Of a stretch of 64,000 nucleotides of DNA, positions 8,885-17,826 are shown in pieces. The first letter of the stretch is position 1; each line of letters opens with the position of its first letter. Source of the stretch: Streptomyces sp. NBC_01551 (GTDB taxonomy: Bacteria > Actinomycetota > Actinomycetes > Streptomycetales > Streptomycetaceae); NCBI RefSeq assembly GCF_026339935.1, contig NZ_JAPEPX010000001.1, forward strand, positions 5,917,501-5,981,500. The letters are read 5' to 3'. The notes beneath the pieces were generated by a model. It was given only the letters and a program-made list of their open reading frames with translations, made no database searches and had not been told where the DNA came from. A program made the position numbers and the translations under genes.

Positions 8885-10601
8885 TCAGTCGTCTGCGGCC
8901 GGGGCGCCAGAGTCAGCAGGGTCCTCCAGCGGCACGAAGAGCAAGGAGAGCGCAGCCTGGATCACCAGGGCAATGTGGTGGCGGGGTGGGGTGTCCACCA
9001 GGTCGTGGAGAACGTTGTTGCGCAGGTTCATGCCGTCGATGGGTCCACCAACGAGCGTCCGGAAGACCGTCGGCCAGGGCTCGGGGTATCCGGCCTTGCC
9101 CATGTCCGTGATGAGGGACCCGAGTTGGCTGACCTGGCCCGGCCGGTCGCCCTGGTGGTGCTGGATGAAGGCGACGTCGGCGGCCTGAATACGGCGACGC
9201 AGCAGGCCCTCGACGCGAGGGAGGGCCAGGGTGATCGCGATGTCGTCCTCGTGCTCCCAGAAGGCGCGCAGGGCGCGGGCCAGTCCTCGCATGCGGGTGG
9301 CCGGCGCGAGCGGCGGGTTGGATAGCTGGTCGAGCAGCTGTTCCTCGGTAGGGGCGAACCGTTCGTGGAGCTGGTCGAGCTGGGCCTCGATGAGGACGCC
9401 GTGGATGCCCAGGGAGAAGACGTGGGCATCGGTCCGGCCGGTCCCCGTGGCGATGCCCTCCTCCGAGAACGCGGTGACCACCGGGCCGTTCAAGTTCAGG
9501 TGTGCCGTCGGCAAGCGAAGCAGTCCGTGCTGCTCGGCGTCGATCGGGTCTGCCAGGACGGGGACCGCGGTGGCGATGGTCCGCAGAGCTGCAGGGAGGT
9601 CGGCAGCGGAGTCGATGGCCGCGCGCGAGGCGTCGACCAGCGCCGTCGGGAACTGGAACGGAGTGATCGTTCGGGTCAGGCCCAGGTCCTCGGGACGGAG
9701 CTTCTGCTGGGTACGCCGGATCTCGTCCAAGGCATCGGTCAACCCGTGGTCGCGTGCGAACACGGCGGCCTCTTCGAGTCGCATCAGCTTGGGGAGCCCG
9801 TCGAGCTGCTCGGCGTGGTCGGTGTAGGCAGCGAGGATCCGCTGCTCGATCTGCTGCTGGTCGGCAGGATCGGGCTCGATGCGGCGCATCATCTGCAGGG
9901 ATCCGATGTGGTTATGGGAGTCCGCGCGGAAGCGGTCGACGGCACGCTCCAGCACGGGGCGGATGAGCTGGTGAAGGTTCTTGTCCGCCAAGAGGGGCTC
10001 GATCGCAGCGTGGACGATGCCTGGGGAGGGCTCCGGCCAGTCGAGGGCAGTGTCGGCGAGCCTGATCATCTCGGTGGTGACATCAGCCAGCTGCGGCTGG
10101 CGGAGCCTGGCGGCAAGCTCGTGCGCGGCTAGCAGGGCATCGACCGCCTTGCACCGAGCACTGACGGCGCGGTCCCCTATATCGGCCAGGAGCACGGGGA
10201 CGGCCTCGCGGTAGCTGGCGATGGCCGCCGACACGTGGTCGATGGGACGGCCTCCGTGTCGGGCCTCCCAAAGAAGGTGGTGCAGGCGGGCGCGCACCAT
10301 CGGATGGCCAGCCGTGTCCGCGTACGCGGTCCAGACAGCGTGGACCTGGGGAGGAAGCTGGTTCGCTGCGGTCGGCCAGGGCTCAGGCCCCGGCCCCTGG
10401 GTAGGAGCCCTTCAGTGCACCGTCGGGCTGGTGGAAGAAGAGCATCGCCGCGCACAGCGCATGCAGGTGATCCACCTCAGCCTCGGTGCGCCCCGCCTCG
10501 CCGACGGCAGCCGCCAGAGCGGTGACCATCTCCTGGTAGGAGGTGAACGGGTTGCTCGCGCTGTCCAACTTCTTCAGGACTGTTGCCTGTACCTGCGTCA
10601 C
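8885..10601 (-). pseudogene. DUF4209/RNA-binding-like hypothetical gene split by a frameshift
   Basis: A GTG at 10601 with GGAAGGA nine bases upstream opens a 72-residue frame (MTQVQATVLKKLDSASNPF...) that stops at 10383. The rest of the protein, including VHAVWTAYADTAGHPMVRAR upstream of the first ATG/GTG of the second frame, continues in another frame to 8885 without a start codon of its own. Removing one C of the CCCC at 10388-10391 (plus-strand bases) joins them into about 570 residues. The C-terminal part (DGMNLRNNVLHDL then a hydrophobic helix) resembles the C-terminus of DUF4209/DUF7380-type proteins, where an R-N...H motif is conserved. Function unknown. It is either a frameshift mutant or a base-call error. 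Confidence 0.6.
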
Positions 10602-10855
10602 ATCGCCCGATCCTTCCTCAAACCTCCCTTCTTGTCAGCGGCCCCGCACTCCTTCGGCCGTGCTGGGGCATCACTCAGGGCGTGACGGCCGAGGTGGGCC
10701 GTGCCCGAAACCGGACGAGTGCACCGCCCCAAGGTCGAGTTCGCCGGTGGCAGACAGGAAAGATCCTGCAAGGACTGGTGCAACGTTGCAGCGCATGTCA
10801 ACCTAGACGACCTTCCCCCCACTCGGGGTTTTCCCAGGTCAGAGAGGTGATGCTT

Positions 10856-11215
10856 GTGACCGTGGAGCTGTCGAACGCCGGATTCCGCACCACGATCGAG
10901 AAGTTGCGACTGCATAGCTGGCTTCTGGGGCCTGGCCAGCCGACCGAGGTCATTGACTGCTTCCCCGAGGCGAACGGCGACTTCAACCTCATCGTCGACG
11001 ACCGGGCCGACACCCACATCTCGTCGGCCGACGGCAGGCTCTATCTCGGCTGGTTTCCCGACGGCCGGCCCGGAGCTGAGGAGGAGGGCTGGGTCCTGGC
11101 CGTCACCGGCACCGCCAAGGTTCCCGGCTACCGTGTCGTCTTCGACCCGCAAACCCCGGCACGGCTCGTGGCCGCTACCGTTTCCGAGGTGCTCGCCACC
11201 GCTCGACGGCAGTAG
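10856..11215 (+). CDS. Short DUF317 domain protein
   Basis: Encodes 119 residues. The GTG at 10856 is chosen over the in-frame ATG at 10850 because AGAGAGG (10841-10847) lies eight bases before it but only two before the ATG. The sequence contains one DUF317 unit: a SSADGRLYLGWFPDG segment equivalent to the SPDY region of the 4.5-kb gene, and YRVVFDPQTPARLVAATV at the end, which matches EITFSPRTPSHLIAATAE there. It begins a three-gene plus-strand group ending at a strong terminator. Role unknown. Confidence 0.75.
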   Translation: MTVELSNAGFRTTIEKLRLHSWLLGPGQPTEVIDCFPEANGDFNLIVDDRADTHISSADGRLYLGWFPDGRPGAEEEGWVLAVTGTAKVPGYRVVFDPQTPARLVAATVSEVLATARRQ

Positions 11216-11350
11216 TGCCCACGCCGCCTTGAGGCCGGGACGCTCGCCCCCGTCCTCCAGTGGCTCGCGCGTCCTTCCGTGGTCCGTTCCCGTAGGCCGC
11301 GCTGCGCACATCCGCACCCACCACAACGCTTTCCACCCGTGAGGAGAACC

Positions 11351-11677
11351 GTGGCCCCCCAGCCCGAGCCCGGCGCCGAGATGACCGTCGCTGACCTGAT
11401 GGAACACCTGTCCGCGGCGGACCCTGCCGCCCGCGTGCGGCTCGCGATCAACCCTTTCTTTCCCATGGCTCACAAGATGGGCGCCGTGACCGTGGGCGCG
11501 GACCAGGACGGGCGACCGGTCGTCTATCTCGCAGAGGACGCGGAGGCGGTGCAATACGGGTACCTCCCCAGGCCGGTCGCCGAGGCCCTTACCTGGATGC
11601 CTCCGGTTGAGCCGCCGGCCCGTGGACGGCGGCTGCGCGCTGTCTCCGACGACGATATGGGCCGCGACACCCCCTGA
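11351..11677 (+). CDS. Small conserved hypothetical protein
   Basis: Encodes 108 residues from GTG 11351, preceded by GAGGAG four bases upstream. The frame is open farther upstream, but without a ribosome-binding site or plausible protein. The N-terminal 85 residues (MTVADLMEHLSAADPAARVRLAINPFFPMAHKMG..., then VVYLAEDAEAVQYGYLP) match the outline of small proteins common on actinomycete phages and mobile elements: a helix ending in P-A-A-x-V-R-L-A, then beta strands. The tail is basic. It lies between two DUF317 genes, 15 bp before the second, so it is very likely co-transcribed with them. Function unknown. Confidence 0.7.
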   Translation: MAPQPEPGAEMTVADLMEHLSAADPAARVRLAINPFFPMAHKMGAVTVGADQDGRPVVYLAEDAEAVQYGYLPRPVAEALTWMPPVEPPARGRRLRAVSDDDMGRDTP

Positions 11678-11692
11678 CGACAAGGAGCACTT

Positions 11693-12472
11693 CTGCCCCC
11701 GTCCCCTGACTTCCCTTCCCTTCCCGCGTACTGGGTCACCCCGCGCCATCTCGCCGGCGACGACGGCCTCCTTGCCGACCAGGTCGGCTCGCACCTCACC
11801 GCGGCGGGCTGGACCAGCCTCACCCTCGTCCGAGGTCGGCGTGAGCCCGACGAATCGGACGACGCCCGGCAGGTTCTCCGCAGCACCGTCCTGTACGTCG
11901 CTCCGGATGCGCTGAGCTGGGCGCAGTGGGTGCTGGCCGACGAACCCATCCTCCTGGGTGATCAGCCGGTGGCATGGACGGTCTCTGCCCGCGCCACCCC
12001 CGCCAGCCTTCCCCAGTGGAATGCGTACTTCTCCGCCGGCAATCCGCCCGAGGCTGTCACCGACTTCCTGCTCGCCCTGGAGGATCACCCGGATCCCGCC
12101 CACGGCTACGCCGGACCGCAGACGGTTCTCGACGCGCTGGCCGACAACGGCTGGATCCGCGACATCGACACCCCCACCGCCATGTCCGACCCGCGGCTGG
12201 CCGCCACCATGGCCTTGACCGCTTTGCCGGACGAGGGCATTCAGGACGGCGACCCGCTCGCCCTCGATCCCGAGGCGGAAGCGGCGGGATGGCAGGCATG
12301 GTGCGAACCGAGGATGGGCGGCGGGCTCCTGTGGGCCGCCATGTTCTCCGCCAGCACGCCACACGATCTCGTTGCGGCCTTCGCCGCCTCTCTGGCCTCA
12401 CCCGCACCGGTGCTGCGCCACACCTTGCCGGAGAGCAGCGAGGGCCAGCTCACTGTGCAACCGACTGTCTGA
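11693..12472 (+). CDS. DUF317 domain protein with probable CTG start
   Basis: The frame follows directly after the TGA of the preceding gene (11675-11677) and contains no ATG, GTG or TTG until a GTG at 11930, which would cut off the first domain. AAGGAG at 11682-11687 sits five bases before a CTG at 11693, and translation from there gives about 259 residues beginning with PPSPDFPSLPAYWVTPRHLA, which matches the VYVTPRYLAG start of the DUF317 protein at 4.5 kb. I therefore take CTG as the start. The rest contains two DUF317-like halves, the second ending MGGGLLWAAMFSASTPHDLV. Function unknown. Confidence 0.75.
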   Translation: MPPSPDFPSLPAYWVTPRHLAGDDGLLADQVGSHLTAAGWTSLTLVRGRREPDESDDARQVLRSTVLYVAPDALSWAQWVLADEPILLGDQPVAWTVSARATPASLPQWNAYFSAGNPPEAVTDFLLALEDHPDPAHGYAGPQTVLDALADNGWIRDIDTPTAMSDPRLAATMALTALPDEGIQDGDPLALDPEAEAAGWQAWCEPRMGGGLLWAAMFSASTPHDLVAAFAASLASPAPVLRHTLPESSEGQLTVQPTV

Positions 12473-12476
12473 TACG

Positions 12477-12516
12477 CCGACGGCCGGACCCCCTTGGGTC
12501 CGGCCGTCGGCCTTTT
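12477..12516 (+). terminator. Strong intrinsic terminator
   Basis: CCGACGGCCGGACCC (12477-12491) pairs perfectly with GGGTCCGGCCGTCGG (12496-12510): a 15-bp stem, four-base loop, then CC and four T. It lies a few bases after the stop of the third DUF317 gene and ends the plus-strand unit. The following 340 bp up to the lipoprotein gene show no gene I can support. Confidence 0.9.
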
Positions 12517-12855
12517 GCGTCGCATTACAGTCATTGATCGATGTGCGCCTCAGGAGGTGGTCGCGATACCTGCCGACGACCGACACCCCGCCCGGCCTCA
12601 GCGTTTGTGCGCGAGTCGGGCGGGGCGCCAAGCGAAGGCGGTCGCCTTTGGCCACCGGTCAGAGGCCGTGGCCCGTGGTACCTCCGGGCGGCTGGCCGCC
12701 GGGCTTGTGCCAGTGCACAGCCGGGAGACCCCCGTCTGCGGCCAGGTTCTCCGTGAGATGCGCAGCACGGGCACGGATGCCGGAACGGTGCACCGCCTGG
12801 GCGTTGGCTGTGCCGAGCAGGGACTGCCTCTCGGTGAACGCCGCCGCGGGGCGGC

Positions 12856-13530
12856 TCAGCGGGCTGTTGCCTTGGCCAGGGCGGTCTGCCCGTGGACGGC
12901 GACTTCCGCTGGGCTGCCGGAGATGACCAGCAGCACGGCTCCGTCGCGAATCACGGTCTGCTGGACGACGGTGCGCCGCCCGCCGGCGATGACGGTGAGG
13001 ACCTGCCCCCACTGCTCGTCACCGAGACGGGGCACCGGCACCGTCTGGGTGCGGACCTCCGCCACGGTGGTGGCGGTGACCAGTTGGTACGACGGGCAGG
13101 CACCCATCGCGGTCATGATCCGCCCGACCCCCGCGGAAAGGTCCTTGGGCGGCGCGGAGTACAGCTCCTCGGTCAGTTGGGTGCCGCCGGGGCCAGTGAG
13201 GACCCGCTTCCCATGGTTCGGGAACATCGCGTACGGGTTGTCCGCGGCGCTGCCCAGCTGCTCCAGCTGCGGGCAGCCCTCGACGGATGCCTCGGGCGAA
13301 GCCGTGGATGCGGCGGGGCGGGCGGCGTAGCCGGGGCCGAGGTCGTCGGCGGTGAGCAGCCGGTCCGCCAGCCGCTCCGACGGCAGTACTTCGTGGTTGC
13401 CGGCGATGGGCATGGAGGTCTCCGCCCGAGGCGCTGCGGACGCCGTGTCGGAGGGCGGGGCGGAACAGCTGGTCAGCGCCCAGAGGGCGAGGCAGGTGCT
13501 GGTGAGGACTGTGGAATGGCGCAGGCGCAT
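12856..13530 (-). CDS. Lipoprotein with PknH-like sensor domain
   Basis: Encodes 224 residues from the ATG at 13530, with AGGGAA a few bases upstream; the longer upstream frame is not protein-like. The N-terminus is a lipoprotein signal (MRLRHSTVLTSTCLALWALTSC) with lipobox LTSC, so the mature protein should be lipid-anchored outside the membrane. LLTADDLGPGYAARP followed by paired Cys (GCPQLEQL ... GACPSYQL) is the outline of the PknH-like extracellular sensor domain family of actinobacteria. It lies last in the minus-strand block that contains the mobilisation genes; 95 bp separate it from the preceding gene, so co-transcription is possible but not certain. Confidence 0.75.
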   Translation of the reverse strand: MRLRHSTVLTSTCLALWALTSCSAPPSDTASAAPRAETSMPIAGNHEVLPSERLADRLLTADDLGPGYAARPAASTASPEASVEGCPQLEQLGSAADNPYAMFPNHGKRVLTGPGGTQLTEELYSAPPKDLSAGVGRIMTAMGACPSYQLVTATTVAEVRTQTVPVPRLGDEQWGQVLTVIAGGRRTVVQQTVIRDGAVLLVISGSPAEVAVHGQTALAKATAR

Positions 13531-13625
13531 GCGGGTTCCCTGGGTCGGATGCGGGTGTGCTGACCGTGGCCGCCTCCTAGGAGCGGCAGGGAAGGAACAC
13601 AGGGGTCCAGGGGCGCGGTACCCGA

Positions 13626-14057
13626 TCAGTGGCCGATGGAGCGCAGGCCCTCCTCGAGCGTGCCGAACTTGCCGTTGCTCGGTCCGCTGTTGCGGTTGTA
13701 CCAGGCCACGTCCAGCCGCGGCTCCAGAGTCTCGTGGCCGTCGCGGCAGCGCAGCCAGATCCGCCCCTCGGTGCACAGGACGACCCAGTCCCGGTACGCC
13801 TCGCACTGTGGGCAGGCACGGACATCGCCTTCGATGACCAGGGGGCGCGGCCATGGCATGAGTCGGCCCGCCAGGTCGTCATCGGTGTCCATGCGGAAGT
13901 CCGGCGGCAGGAAGTCGTCCACCACCGGGGCGGCCGGAGCGGGGGCGGGCGTCTGCTGCACCGGGTCGGGCCACTGCGGCTCCGGGTGCGCCAGCCACGG
14001 GACACCCGCCGGCCCCAGCTCCGTACGATCCTGCTTGGCCTTCCTGCGACCGAACAC
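13626..14057 (-). CDS. Small zinc-finger-like hypothetical protein
   Basis: Encodes 143 residues from a GTG at 14057 with GGGAGGGGAG closely upstream; the ATG-less upstream extension adds no conserved sequence. After a Pro-rich linker (PVQQTPAPAPAAP) the C-terminal half carries CPQCEAYRDWVVLCTEGRIW and LRCRDGHETLEP, so Cys-x2-Cys and Cys-x3-His pairs that could bind zinc. No enzyme motif is visible. It follows the relaxase gene by about 100 bp on the same strand and is probably part of the mobile module. Function unknown. Confidence 0.65.
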   Translation of the reverse strand: MFGRRKAKQDRTELGPAGVPWLAHPEPQWPDPVQQTPAPAPAAPVVDDFLPPDFRMDTDDDLAGRLMPWPRPLVIEGDVRACPQCEAYRDWVVLCTEGRIWLRCRDGHETLEPRLDVAWYNRNSGPSNGKFGTLEEGLRSIGH

Positions 14058-14158
14058 TCGGGCTCCCCTCCCAGTCGGCTCCCCGCACACGGCGGTGGGT
14101 CAAGAAGCGTGCCCCATGGGCCCCACCTGCGGCAACTCACAAACTCCTGAAAGCCTGG

Positions 14159-15871
14159 TCACTTCCGGCGGCGCTGCGTGCCCTTCGATGCCGGGCTCTC
14201 GGCCTTCGGTCCGGCGGGGCCCGACGAGGCGGCGGCGCCGTCGGGCAAGGGCATCGTCTGTGCGTCGGCCGGCAGGTCCGCAACGCGGCGCAGCCGCCAC
14301 ACCAGCACGTCGGACACCGACTCGGCGCTCCCCAGCTCCCGTCGGGCGGCGGCGTCGGCCAGCAGGGTGGTGGCGTCGTATCCGGCTGCCTCGGCATCGG
14401 CCAGGGTCGCCGCCAGCGCCGACCATCCGGCTTCGGCCAGGACCCGCTCCGCCAGCTCCGCCGGCAGCGCTTCCCGGACCCGGAGGACCTGGCGGCGCAG
14501 CACAGGAAGAGCCAGCGATCGGCCCCGTACGGCCAGCACGCCCATGGGCTGCGCGGCGGCGGCTCGGTAGGCGGTCCGCAGGTGCTCTGCTGCCAGGTGG
14601 GCGGCGGCGGCCTGCTGCGCGTGTGCCTTCTTCGCATGCCAGTGCCCGGCCACGATCACAAGGAAGAACACGGCGTCGATCACCATCGCAGTCGTCGCCC
14701 CGTCCTCCCCGCGCCCCAGGGCGGGACCGCTGTAGACGAGATCGCGAGCGGCCTGCCGCAGCGCCCGGTCGTGCCCACGCTCGGCTCGTACGTGAGAACG
14801 GGATGCCCGCTCGAACACGAAGGCGGCATCACGCAGCTCACGGCGGGTGTGGGCGGCACTCGTCTTCGCGAGGGCGTCGAGGATCTCGCCGGCCGCAGCG
14901 ATGTACGCGGCCGTCGCCGCGTCGTCCGCCCCGGCCATGACGAGGATCGCCTGCCACACCGCCGCGCTCGCCCGACGCCGGGCCTGCGCCGGCCCCGACG
15001 CGGCCACCGGCTCGACGATCGGTTCATCCTGCCTGCGGCCGGACCAGCGCTCGCGGATTCGGGGCAGGGACAGATCTGCGGCGAGCTTCGAGCCCGGGTA
15101 GAAGATCGGTTCCCCGTCCTTGTTGAGGTCCCCCGGCAGGGCGACCGTGTAGCCCAGAAGGTCTCCGGAGGGTGCAACGCGCTTGCGGACCAGCACCCCG
15201 GAGGCGCCCAGCCGCTCGAAGAACTCCTCCTCGCTGGCAACGCCGGCTGCTGCACGTCGTACGGTCTCCCGCAGTTCCTCCCGGGGCGTGCGCTCGCGGC
15301 CCATGCGATCGGCCTTGTGGCGTTCGGCGCTGGTGGGCCGCTGGGCGGCGGTGCCGTCACCCGGATTGAGCTGGCGCAGGCCCAGTTCCTTCTCCAGGAG
15401 CCGGGCTTCGGCCTGGACGCGGACGGCGTCGAAGTCGAGGTCGGGCCGGTAGCCGTCCTCGCGGACCAGGGTGGCCAGGATGTGGATGTGATCGTCGGCA
15501 TGCCGGATGGCGACCCAGCGGCAACCGGAGCCCTGCTCGGGGACGTCGATGCCGGCGGCGGCGACCATCCGGCGGGCGATGTCGCCCCACTCCTGGTCGG
15601 ACAGCGTCCGGTCGGTGGGCGCGTTGCGTACCGACAGGTGCCACACATGCTTCGTCGGCCGCTCGTTCTCGTGGAGGTTGGCCAGGGGCTGGTCGAGGAG
15701 TTCCTGGAGCTGCTTGTAGGTGACTGCGGGGTCGCGGCCGGGGTCGGGGGCGGCGTGGTCCCAGGAGGCCACCAGGTGCGGGTCAATGTGTTCCTCGGCC
15801 TTGCCGGGCCCGTACAGGTAGTACAGAAGGCCGATGGTGCGCGTCCCGCGCTTGTGGATCTTGGGGACCAT
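14159..15871 (-). CDS. Relaxase/mobilisation nuclease
   Basis: Encodes 570 residues. The N-terminal 200 residues have the relaxase fold signature: MVPKIHKRGTRTIGLLYYLYG (first strand/helix region), KHVWHLSVRNAPTDR, and the metal-binding triple-His motif RHADDHIHILATLV near residue 125, as in MobA/VirD2-type (MOBP-like) relaxases. These nick the transfer origin and remain bound to the DNA 5' end via Tyr. The remaining 370 residues are helical, Ala/Arg-rich, without a recognisable helicase or primase. The gene starts 15 bp after the stop of the MobC-like gene. No coupling protein or mating-pair gene is visible, so the element would need help for transfer. A transfer origin would be expected nearby but I could not identify it. 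Confidence 0.88.
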   Translation of the reverse strand: MVPKIHKRGTRTIGLLYYLYGPGKAEEHIDPHLVASWDHAAPDPGRDPAVTYKQLQELLDQPLANLHENERPTKHVWHLSVRNAPTDRTLSDQEWGDIARRMVAAAGIDVPEQGSGCRWVAIRHADDHIHILATLVREDGYRPDLDFDAVRVQAEARLLEKELGLRQLNPGDGTAAQRPTSAERHKADRMGRERTPREELRETVRRAAAGVASEEEFFERLGASGVLVRKRVAPSGDLLGYTVALPGDLNKDGEPIFYPGSKLAADLSLPRIRERWSGRRQDEPIVEPVAASGPAQARRRASAAVWQAILVMAGADDAATAAYIAAAGEILDALAKTSAAHTRRELRDAAFVFERASRSHVRAERGHDRALRQAARDLVYSGPALGRGEDGATTAMVIDAVFFLVIVAGHWHAKKAHAQQAAAAHLAAEHLRTAYRAAAAQPMGVLAVRGRSLALPVLRRQVLRVREALPAELAERVLAEAGWSALAATLADAEAAGYDATTLLADAAARRELGSAESVSDVLVWRLRRVADLPADAQTMPLPDGAAASSGPAGPKAESPASKGTQRRRK

Positions 15872-15886
15872 GACGGGTGGGGGTTC

Positions 15887-16570
15887 CTAGCGGTGTTCGA
15901 TGAGCTGGTCGGTGGCGGTCTGGACTCGGCTGATCGCCCGCTGCACGGCGATCAGCACGGCATGGAGCTGGACGTCCGCAGGCTGGCCGCCGGAGTTGAC
16001 CGCCCGGGCCAGCTGGTTGAGGTTGTTGCCGACGTGGCCGAGGTGCCGGCGGGCGGCGAAGAGCTCCGCGACCACTTCTCGTTCACCGGCGATGGCGGCG
16101 GCGGCACGGTCTGGGTCGCGGGCGGCGGCAAGCCCGCTGCGGGCGAGGAACGCGGGCAGGCTCGTACGGGATGCAGCTGCTGCGGTGGCAAGGCGGTTCT
16201 TCTCGTCGTCGTTGAGACGGACACTGCAGACATGCGAGCGCTTGTTGGCGGCGGTCTTCGGCGAGCGCTTGCGCGAAGCGTTCTTCGTGGCGCGGCGCTT
16301 GCGGCGCGGCGCGGGCTTCGCCTCCGGCTGCGATCCGCCCTCGGTCGCTGCCTTGTGGACCGGTGCCCCCTGGCTCCGGTCCGCTCCCGCCACCCCTGGG
16401 GCGGGATAGGCCAAGACGCGCTTCCCCGACGGGGAAGAGTGTCTTGGCCGATAACTTGCTCCTTCTGGGAGCGAGTTGGCGTCGGGAGAAGGGTCGTCAC
16501 GGGCCCAGGATTCAGCCGACTTGACGGTCCTGTTCGACGCCGGTTCGGGCTGGTTTTCAGCGGACTGCAT
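15887..16570 (-). CDS. MobC-like mobilisation protein
   Basis: Encodes about 227 residues from ATG 16570 (AAGGAG eleven bases upstream; a longer frame back to 16672 is possible). The first 115 residues are low-complexity and strongly basic near APRRKRRATKNASRKRS. The C-terminal half, HVCSVRLNDDEKNRL followed by SLPAFLARSGLAAAR and GNNLNQLARAVNSGG, matches the relaxosome accessory family MobC: a ribbon-helix-helix-like start and the conserved N-N-L-N-Q-L motif. MobC proteins bind near the nick site and assist the relaxase. It directly precedes the relaxase gene. Confidence 0.82.
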   Translation of the reverse strand: MQSAENQPEPASNRTVKSAESWARDDPSPDANSLPEGASYRPRHSSPSGKRVLAYPAPGVAGADRSQGAPVHKAATEGGSQPEAKPAPRRKRRATKNASRKRSPKTAANKRSHVCSVRLNDDEKNRLATAAAASRTSLPAFLARSGLAAARDPDRAAAAIAGEREVVAELFAARRHLGHVGNNLNQLARAVNSGGQPADVQLHAVLIAVQRAISRVQTATDQLIEHR

Positions 16571-16662
16571 GGGTGCATTGGCTCCTTCCAGGAGGCCAGG
16601 TGGTGGGGGAACGGGACGGCGGCCCGGGTGCTGGTCCGGGCCGCCGTAGGGACAGGGTTCGG

Positions 16663-16854
16663 TCACCGGCACAGGGGGCAGCGTTCGAAGTGCCTGGCCA
16701 GGGCCCTGGCCATGTTCTGCTTCACGCCCCAGGCGTGCCGGGTGCTCGCCTTCGCTGCGGTGCTGCCCTCGTGACGGGCGGCATGGCCGCGCAGGAAGGC
16801 GATGTCGCGCTCGTAACCGGCCTTCATGTCGGCGAATCGGGTGCAGGTCTTCAT
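16663..16854 (-). CDS. 63-aa hypothetical protein, coupled to DUF2637 gene
   Basis: Encodes 63 residues from an ATG at 16854 that overlaps the stop of the DUF2637 gene as ATGA, with GGAG about ten bases upstream. This overlap strongly implies translational coupling. The protein is basic, has two Cys near the end (RCPLCR) and one near the start (MKTCTRF). No known family. Its conserved position between DUF2637 and MobC suggests a role in the mobile module. Confidence 0.65.
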   Translation of the reverse strand: MKTCTRFADMKAGYERDIAFLRGHAARHEGSTAAKASTRHAWGVKQNMARALARHFERCPLCR

Positions 16855-17735
16855 CGGTGGGTGGCTCCTTCGTGGGATTTGGGGGAGGCGGTCGCAGAGC
16901 GAAGCGCGGTCAGGACGGGACCGATGTGCTCGTTGCCGAGGGGGATGCCACGGGCGCGCATGATGCTCCGCAGCTGGGTTCGGGTGATCTGCTCGTTCCC
17001 GTCCGCGGCCAGGGCAGCGGGGACGTCCGGGAGGACCAGCTCGACAACCTCTTCCTCGGACAGGCGGCGCGGTCCGGTCCGGCGCTCGGACCGTCCGCCG
17101 TGGACCTTCGCCCGGACCGTCCGGGGACGTGCCGGCCCGGTCCGAGTCCGCCTCGGTCCGGGTTTGGGGCTGGGCCGGTCCGGTCCGGCGGGGGCGTCGG
17201 TCCGGGTTTCGTCGTGGGCCGGGTTCGGTCCGGTCCGGGATTCCGTCGTGTCCGGCGGTGCGGTGGTCCGGCTCGGACCGGAGCCGGTCCGGGTTTCGGT
17301 CGCGCCGTTCCGGAGGGGCCGGGCGATGCGCTGGTGGATCTGCCGCATCAGGACTCCGAAGGCGAGCATGGCGCCCGTCGGCGGGACGGCGGCGACCACG
17401 TAGTCCAGGACCGGGACCGGACTGCCGGTTGTGCCGCTGACGCCGGCGACGTTCAGCGCGATTGATCCGGCCGACCCTGCGGCCGTCAGCCCGATTGCCC
17501 ACCAGTCCGTCACCCGGCGCAGACCCGCTCGCAGCATCAGCAGCTCGCCGGCGACGATGAACATGTCCAGCGTGGCGGGCCAAGCCCACTGCCGGATGGG
17601 CGAGCGGTCCAGGCCGTGCCTCCCAGCGACTTCGGCGAGGTGGGCGTAGGAGAGCCAGAATCCGGCGCCAGTCAGGACGATGATCACCGTCCCGGCAGCG
17701 ATCAGGGCGTATCGGTCGGCGGTCTCCTCGGTCAA
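16851..17735 (-). CDS. DUF2637 membrane protein (plasmid-spread type)
   Basis: Encodes 294 residues from a TTG at 17735 with GGGAG close upstream; sequence upstream in frame is basic and not conserved-looking. The first 125 residues hold four hydrophobic helices (ALIAAGTVIIVLTGAGFWLS; LDMFIVAGELLMLRAG; WWAIGLTAAGSAGSIALNVA; VLDYVVAAVPPTGAMLAFGV), the DUF2637 layout found in spread and transfer proteins of Streptomyces plasmids and integrative elements. A long linker of repeated R-T-G/P stretches follows, made of many near-identical CGGTCCGG units at DNA level. The last 80 residues (RRLSEEEVVELVLPD ... ITRTQLRSIMRARG) form a helix-turn-helix-like domain that could bind DNA. Confidence 0.8.
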   Translation of the reverse strand: MTEETADRYALIAAGTVIIVLTGAGFWLSYAHLAEVAGRHGLDRSPIRQWAWPATLDMFIVAGELLMLRAGLRRVTDWWAIGLTAAGSAGSIALNVAGVSGTTGSPVPVLDYVVAAVPPTGAMLAFGVLMRQIHQRIARPLRNGATETRTGSGPSRTTAPPDTTESRTGPNPAHDETRTDAPAGPDRPSPKPGPRRTRTGPARPRTVRAKVHGGRSERRTGPRRLSEEEVVELVLPDVPAALAADGNEQITRTQLRSIMRARGIPLGNEHIGPVLTALRSATASPKSHEGATHR

Positions 17736-17826
17736 GGGCTCCCTTTCTCCGGGCTTGTTGTGGGGCGTGGTGTGTGGCCGCCGGCGGCGCGCATGGTCGA
17801 CCGGTCGGGAGGTGGCGCCGGGCAGG

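Noticed and set aside
12659..12855. Protein-like minus-strand stretch downstream of the lipoprotein gene (FTERQSLLGTANAQ, HLTENLAADGG)
   Set aside because: No start codon or ribosome-binding site outside the lipoprotein gene; may be a decayed fragment.
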